A model generated the notes under the pieces. It did no database searches, was not told where the DNA came from, and worked only from the letters and a program-made list of their open reading frames with translations. This document shows, one piece after another, positions 58,906 to 64,000 of a DNA stretch of 64,000 nucleotides. A program made the translations under genes and the position numbers. Source of the DNA: Diospyros lotus (lineage: Eukaryota; Streptophyta; Magnoliopsida; Ericales; Ebenaceae); the NCBI RefSeq assembly GCF_014633365.1, contig NC_068351.1, forward strand, positions 4,140,879-4,204,878, in the 5' to 3' direction. Each line of letters starts with the position of its first letter. Position 1 is the first letter of the stretch.

Positions 58906-60024
58906 ATGAGGGATTTGATTAGGATAAGATGGGGGTGGCGGTGGTCGCCTTCTTCGAGGCTTCTGCTGATCGTTACGCTGTCACTGATTCTGGTTTCTGG
59001 GTCCACGGCTTTACTGAGTTCGACGAGCTACTTCAATTGGATGTTCGCTACTTCTTACAATCCATGGCGATGGAGATCTTCCGTAACTCCGAGAATGAAC
59101 GCGACGTCTACATCAAACGATGGCGTTTTTAACAGCTCTTCTTCTTCTTCTACTTCTTCTTCTCGGATTCAACCACCAGTAAGCTGGAACCCATCTCTAA
59201 TTCTGACATCAATCAAGCGCATAGATTAATTTTACATTTAATCCTTCATCGATCTCCTCTCTCGTCTAATCCTTTCTAAATTGTGATGATGCTTTTGGGG
59301 GTTATAATTTAATGTTGTTCGATCGATAATGAAAGAAAGAAATTAGAGATGCTGCTAATTAATTCCACAAAGATTTTGTTTTTCGTTTTTCTAATATTAT
59401 TAGGAAATTTTCTCTGGATGAATCTTTCCCTCTTCTGGGTCCTTACAACTGGGCATTTACTTGTTAAGTACATGTAAATATCAAAAAAATCTCATATATA
59501 TAAATAATTCATTTTTAAACCTTATGATATAATGTACTTCGTAGTTCATACTTCATTTTAAGATTTGTTTATTATATTTAATTTTGATCATTTCATAAAA
59601 TAAATTATTGTATAAAATAAATAAAATTTATATCAAATAACATGTTTAATTATTAATTAAGTAGGTTGGGGAGAAGGAAGAGATGTGGAACGGTACTATT
59701 AGTACTACTGCCGGCATGAACAGATCACCTCAAAGCTTTGTTCCTAATTCAGTGATTAATGGCTCCCCTCCAGTGGGTGCAAGTTCCCGGAAGGGTAATT
59801 ATTACAGCAATAATTTTAATTTAGAGAGGATTGAAGCTAGCCTTGGGCGTGCTCGAGCTGCCATAAGAGCTGCAGCTGCTTCCAGTTCCAGCCATGGAAG
59901 CAACCAGATGCAGCGGCAGCGGCAGCAGCAGCAGGATCATCCTCATCTTGATAATTACCTCCCTAAAGGCCCAATGTACCGGAAGGCCACTGCCTTTCTC
60001 AGGTTAATTAATCATCATTTCATC

Positions 60025-60081
<57 letters not shown>

Positions 60082-61321
60082 GATATATATATATATTATT
60101 AGAGTTCATTAATTATTATTCCAAGTGCAGAAGCTACTTGGAAATGGAGAAGCAATTGAAGGTGTTCATCTACGAAGAAGGAGAGCCCCCAGTGTTTCAT
60201 TACGGCCCCTGCAAGCACGCATATGCAATAGAGGGATTGTTCATTCAGAGCATGGAGGTTAGCCAGTTCAGGACCTGGGATCCTGAGGAAGCCCATGTTT
60301 TCTTCCTCCCCTTCAGTGTCACCATGATCACTCAAGTTGTTTACGTGGTGAATTCCCATGACTGGTCTTCCATGAAAAACACAGCCATGGATTATGTCAA
60401 TCTCATTGCCGCTAAGTATCCCTACTGGAACAGAAGCCTAGGAGCCGATCACTTCATCCTTGCTTGCCATGACTGGGTAAGAAAATTATGTTTAGGTTTT
60501 ATGGGTCTGGGTAGACTCTAGAATCAAATGAAATCAATGTGTACTGCGTTGCGCAGGCGCCTGAAATCTCCTTTGCAGTGCCAAACCTATACAACAACTC
60601 CATCAGAGCGCTATGCAACGCCAACACCTCGGAGCAATTCAACCCCGCCAGAGACGTCTCCATCCCAGAAATCCACCTCCCGACGGGCACCACGGAGGGC
60701 ATCCTCGGCGGCCCGCCGCCGTCCCGCCGCCCAGTCCTAGTGTTCTATGCGGGTGGGTGCTATATATAATTAATTTGCATGTATTACCAAACCTTAATTG
60801 TTAAATTTAGGTTCAAAGTCACGTCACATAGAAATCTCACAATCCCAACAGGTGGCATCCATGGCCCCATCCGGCCGGTGCTGCTGGAGCACTGGGAAAA
60901 CAAGGACCCGGATGTCCAAGTGCACCAGTACCTCCCAGAGAACGTCTCATACTACGGGATGATGAGAAAAAGCAAGTATTGCATCTGCCCTAGCGGCTAC
61001 GAAGTTGCCAGCCCTAGAATGGTGGAGGGCCTTTACATGGGCTGTGTTCCAGTGCTTATCAAGGACCATTATGTCATTCCATTCAGCGACGTTCTCAACT
61101 GGGAGACTTTCTCAGTGATAGTTGCAGTGGAGGATATCCCAAACTTGAAGAGAATTCTGATGGGTATTTCTTCAACCCAGTATTTGAAGATGCAAAGGAG
61201 GGGACTGCAAATGAGGAGGCATTTTGAGGTTAATTCGCCTCCAAAGAGGTTTGATGTGTTCCATATGATTCTTCATTCTATCTGGCTTAGGAGACTCAAT
61301 ATTAGGGTTCATGAACATTAA
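58906..61321 (+). CDS. GT47 exostosin-family glycosyltransferase (GT47B)
   Basis: Tandem paralogue of GT47A and the same predicted role as a Golgi type II glycosyltransferase of unknown acceptor. Exons 58906-59178, 59665-60002, 60131-60476, 60557-60752 and 60852-61321 give 540 aa. The membrane segment is at ~residues 18-38 (RLLLIVTLSLILVSG). The stem is Ser- and Gln-rich with LERIEASLGRARAAIRAA. The exostosin domain begins at ~205 (MEKQLKVFIYEEGEPP) and includes ADHFILACHDW and [11 protein letters not shown]. Exon 3 is 346 bp, exactly as in GT47A. A 98-bp intron (60753-60851, GTGGGT donor, ACAG acceptor) splits a block that is a single exon in GT47A. Start: ATG at 58906 in GGGATGAGG; an in-frame upstream TTG is ignored. 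Confidence 0.88.
60027..60096 (+). repeat. CT then TA microsatellite in GT47B intron 2
   Basis: A CT run of ~17 units passes directly into a TA run with one GA interruption. It lies in the short intron 2, ~35 bp before the exon 3 acceptor. Confidence 0.9.
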
Positions 61322-61370
61322 TTAATGAAAACCCCAAATATTAGGGTTCATGAACATTAATTGAAAAACC
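61298..61370 (+). repeat. Tandem duplication across the GT47B stop codon
   Basis: The 3' end of the coding region, ATATTAGGGTTCATGAAC then ATTAATT, is repeated ~38 bp downstream with the same 26-27 bases (start ~61338). The first copy encodes NIRVHEH and the stop. The second lies in the 3' UTR. Confidence 0.85.
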
Positions 61371-62370
61371 CAATATTATAAGCATGAGAATCCCTAGTTA
61401 CTAACTCGATCAAAGCTTGAAATAATTTGTTTATTTCATTTGGTAAGTTGTATCATTAATGTTGTAGAAGAATGTGTAATGTCTATGAACAGAGACAACA
61501 CTAGGGCTTGTACACAGTTTGTTTGTTCTTCTTTGTGGTTCATCATATATATTAGATATATAAGATTGGAGAAGATCCAGCCAGAAATTAATGCATTGCC
61601 CCCAGATATTTATTCAAATGATTATATTTTTGTATATATAATTATGAAATAAATTGTTTATTTTTTAAAATTATGAAAGAAATAAATAAAAAATTATTGA
61701 AATTAAATTCATTTCAACCATATGTATGATTTGATATTTTGTTTAAAATTCATGAACAGATGCAAAACTTTTATGTTGGTTGTTTATTGGCTATATATCT
61801 AATTAATACAAATTTATCATATTTTATTTAGGCCCAATTGTATTATATATCTTGTGCAAAAGAGTTGAGGAAGCCACATAACTGATTCACATCCAAAATA
61901 AGTCAATGATGTTTTGGAGTCGATCACTATTACATTCGTTCAACTATATTGTGTTTTCTGACTAATTTTCTTTGATTAATTATGAGATGTTCTTAAAATT
62001 GTACTTGATCTTGAGTTTGCCTAGAAACTTGCTTGGCTGTAAAATGAGGGCAAGGCTATATTTTTCTTTTTATGTGTTGAGACAATTGAGTCAATTTAGC
62101 AAGATTTGGGATAAAGTGATACAATAATGATGTAATTAATGAACTACTTAACTACTCTTGAAATTCACGTTTCGTACAAGCCCATTATAAAATCGATAAA
62201 GGGTTATGATTGTGTCACATATAAACAGTTATTTATCAGTCTAATGAATGATTATGATATATCACATAGGCGATTGGATTTGAACCCATGACCTAATGTT
62301 GATGAGAATTAATTTAGGCCTAAATTTACATCTAGATTCGGATCCAATCCTTTGTGCCAAATAATCTTTT
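61371..62370. other. GT47B 3' flank and AT-rich intergenic DNA
   Basis: This contains the likely GT47B 3' UTR (to ~61650) and then AT-rich DNA. I see no gene, RNA gene or clear element ends. Confidence 0.5.
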
Positions 62371-63113
62371 AGGGTAAATTACTATTTTACTCTTTAAGAT
62401 TAGGTGAAATTTGTAATCACATTCTTGTGTAATTTTGAAAATATCCCTATTACCATGGCATGGTATGTTCCAATTCCATTAGTATATGCTAGCAAATTGT
62501 TGACATGACAAATGGATCCCAAAATAAATTACCAATAATCTCATAAATGCCCTCCTCTTTAATCAAAAAAATTGTAAAAACATAAAATAAAAAAAATTAT
62601 ATTAACAAGATTTAAACTTTACACTTAAATTTGAAAAAAAAAATTAAAGAAAAAATCTATAGATAAACTTTACACACATAAATATTTAATCTTATGAAAG
62701 AAAATGGATAAAATAGAATAAATATTTTTTTTCTTAATGAGAAAAAGATACACAAAACAAAAACAAAAAAATTGATGAGAAATACTTAAATATGATATTA
62801 ATTATACCAAATTTTGGTAAGTCTATATATATTTTAATTACTACAGTATCTAATTAATTTATTTTGATGAAAAGATATAAAATATTATACTAAAAGATGA
62901 TGCAATAAATTTAAACAACTTACAGATATATAATTATCATACAATCCATACGAAATTGTATAAATCATATATAATTTGTTAATAAGAATGGATAATATAG
63001 TCTTTTCTTAATTTTTGTTAAATGATATTGATAAAATTGAAACATATAAGGGTAATAGGGGTATTTCCAAAACACACCAATTTCATCTAATGTCAAGAAA
63101 AAATTGTAATTTA
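62371..63113. mobile_element. AT-rich TIR element, ~740 bp
   Basis: The left end AGGGTAAATTAC and the following ~85 bp (GGTGAAATT, TTTTGAAAATATCCCTATTACC) match the reverse complement of the right end ~63030-63113 (GGTAATAGGGGTATTTCC, TGTAATTTACCCT). The interior is AT-rich with no ORF. No confident target duplication. It is probably a non-autonomous DNA transposon. Confidence 0.65.
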
Positions 63114-63129
63114 CCCTATATATATATAT

Positions 63130-63290
63130 ACTTTATTATTAATAAAGAGGGATAATATGATTTTTTTTTTTTTAATTTCCATTAAAGGATGTTCACGGAA
63201 TTGAAGCACAAGGGATAGTAAGAGTGTTTCCAAAACACATAAATGCGAAAACGAATTTCACCTAATGTGGAGGGAAATAATAACTTTTAA
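63130..63290. repeat. Second, partial copy of the 62371-63113 terminus
   Basis: AAAGGATGTTCACGGAATTG, then GTGTTTCCAAAACACA and TTTCACCTAATGT parallel the right terminus at 63010-63095, with substitutions. This suggests a nested or tandem relative of the same family. Confidence 0.5.
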
Positions 63291-63452
63291 TTTGGAATAT
63301 ATATTTATTAATTTCTAGTTAAATAAAAAAATCAATTTAATGATTAAACTTGAAGAAAACTTTTATGATATGGTAACAGATTATAAAAGTATATATCATC
63401 ATCTCACTGCTACAATATTTTTTTACAAAAAGAATTTGTATGATATAGATGG

Positions 63453-63897
63453 ATGGCGAGCCTAGCGTCCATCAACCATACCCAGCTGCCACCTGTCAAA
63501 CACGTAATAAACTCTCTTCCACGTGTCACCTCCACAAAATTCAATCAACCCACATCCTTCTTCTCCAAATGTTTGGCTTTTGTTTTGAAGATTGCAGCAG
63601 CTAATGGTAATGGCATCATCAATATTGCAGGGAAAGGAGGACGGAGCATCTGACGTCAGTGATTCTAATAGAGAAAGGAGTGGGTATGGAGAAGTTAAGA
63701 TGGAGTCTGATCATATCGGCCGGAGCAAAAATCCGGCGTCATTGCAAGCCTTTACAAGTCGGTCGCCGGCACTTTCGAGCACGCCAAGGAGGCCGTCACT
63801 GGCGGCCAGACGGCCATGGATTATGTGTTGAGTGGAAAGAAGGAAGAGATAAAGCACAAGGCATATCAGGATCAGGCGGCTGACCATTCCGAGGTCA
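63453..63897 (+). CDS. Possible 5' part of an LEA-like gene, incomplete
   Basis: The most gene-like part is 63745-63892. There one frame reads LYKSVAGTFEHAKEAV, TGGQTAMDYVLSGKKEE and KAYQDQAADHS, an Ala/Lys/Glu-rich amphipathic stretch resembling group 3 LEA-like proteins, ending near a GTCAG junction at ~63895. Upstream, frames change twice: 63453 opens MASLASINHTQLPPV, and 63625 onward reads GKEDGASDVSDSNRE. So either there are introns or the gene is broken. A CCACGTGTC motif (ABRE/G-box core) at 63520-63528 would fit ABA control but lies inside the first ORF. The window ends before the rest. The family call is tentative. Confidence 0.3.
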
Positions 63898-64000
63898 GTC
63901 TCTCAACACCACTCCAAAGAGTTAAATTACACGTTGATAGTTTATGAGAGAGATTTTGGCCTTTGAGGTGAAGTGGTATTCAAAATCAATTAATTTTTTT

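Overview
The window is nuclear DNA of a flowering plant, most likely a eudicot; I cannot name the species. Evidence: spliced genes with GT-AG introns and AT-rich intergenic DNA, a chloroplast-type biosynthetic threonine dehydratase, plant GT47 and GDSL families, and nested Ty1/copia, Ty3/gypsy chromovirus, RTE-type LINE, CACTA, hAT, Mutator-like and PIF/Harbinger-like elements. All real genes lie on the + strand.

Layout. 1-8.1 kb is a decayed copia element split by a CACTA element that itself carries a SINE-like insert. 8.1-10.4 kb holds a hAT MITE and a 1.8-kb Mutator-like element with 9-bp target duplications. 10.8-19.3 kb is an intact nine-exon threonine dehydratase gene (TD-1, 607 aa by my splice model; first committed step of isoleucine synthesis) with an RTE LINE in intron 1. 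19.3-21.8 kb is its 3' flank with two element insertions, ending in a duplicated copy of the GDSL-lipase upstream region. 21.8-48.1 kb is a second, tandemly duplicated threonine dehydratase copy (psi-TD). It has lost its start codon, carries several frameshifts and deletions, and is inflated by a 1.4-kb inverted TD fragment, a 12.6-kb nested retroelement block (gypsy-1, copia-2 and a hAT inside copia-2), a solo LTR and a nearly complete gypsy chromovirus (gypsy-2). 49.1-50.9 kb is a broken GDSL esterase/lipase gene. 51.7-61.3 kb is a GT47 (exostosin-family) cluster: one fragment and two apparently intact genes. 61.4-64 kb is AT-rich DNA with a TIR element and, at the right edge, the possible start of an LEA-like gene.

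The key structural reading is that one segment, running from the TD start codon to just inside the GDSL first exon, was duplicated in tandem. Each copy therefore serves as the empty-site control for insertions in the other. The junction puts psi-TD behind a copy of the GDSL promoter. Intron 3 of psi-TD carries a ~0.9-kb inverted repeat containing TD exons 2 and 3, so a transcript across it would fold into long dsRNA homologous to the intact TD-1 gene. That is the most interesting candidate regulatory system in the window; it is inferred from sequence only.
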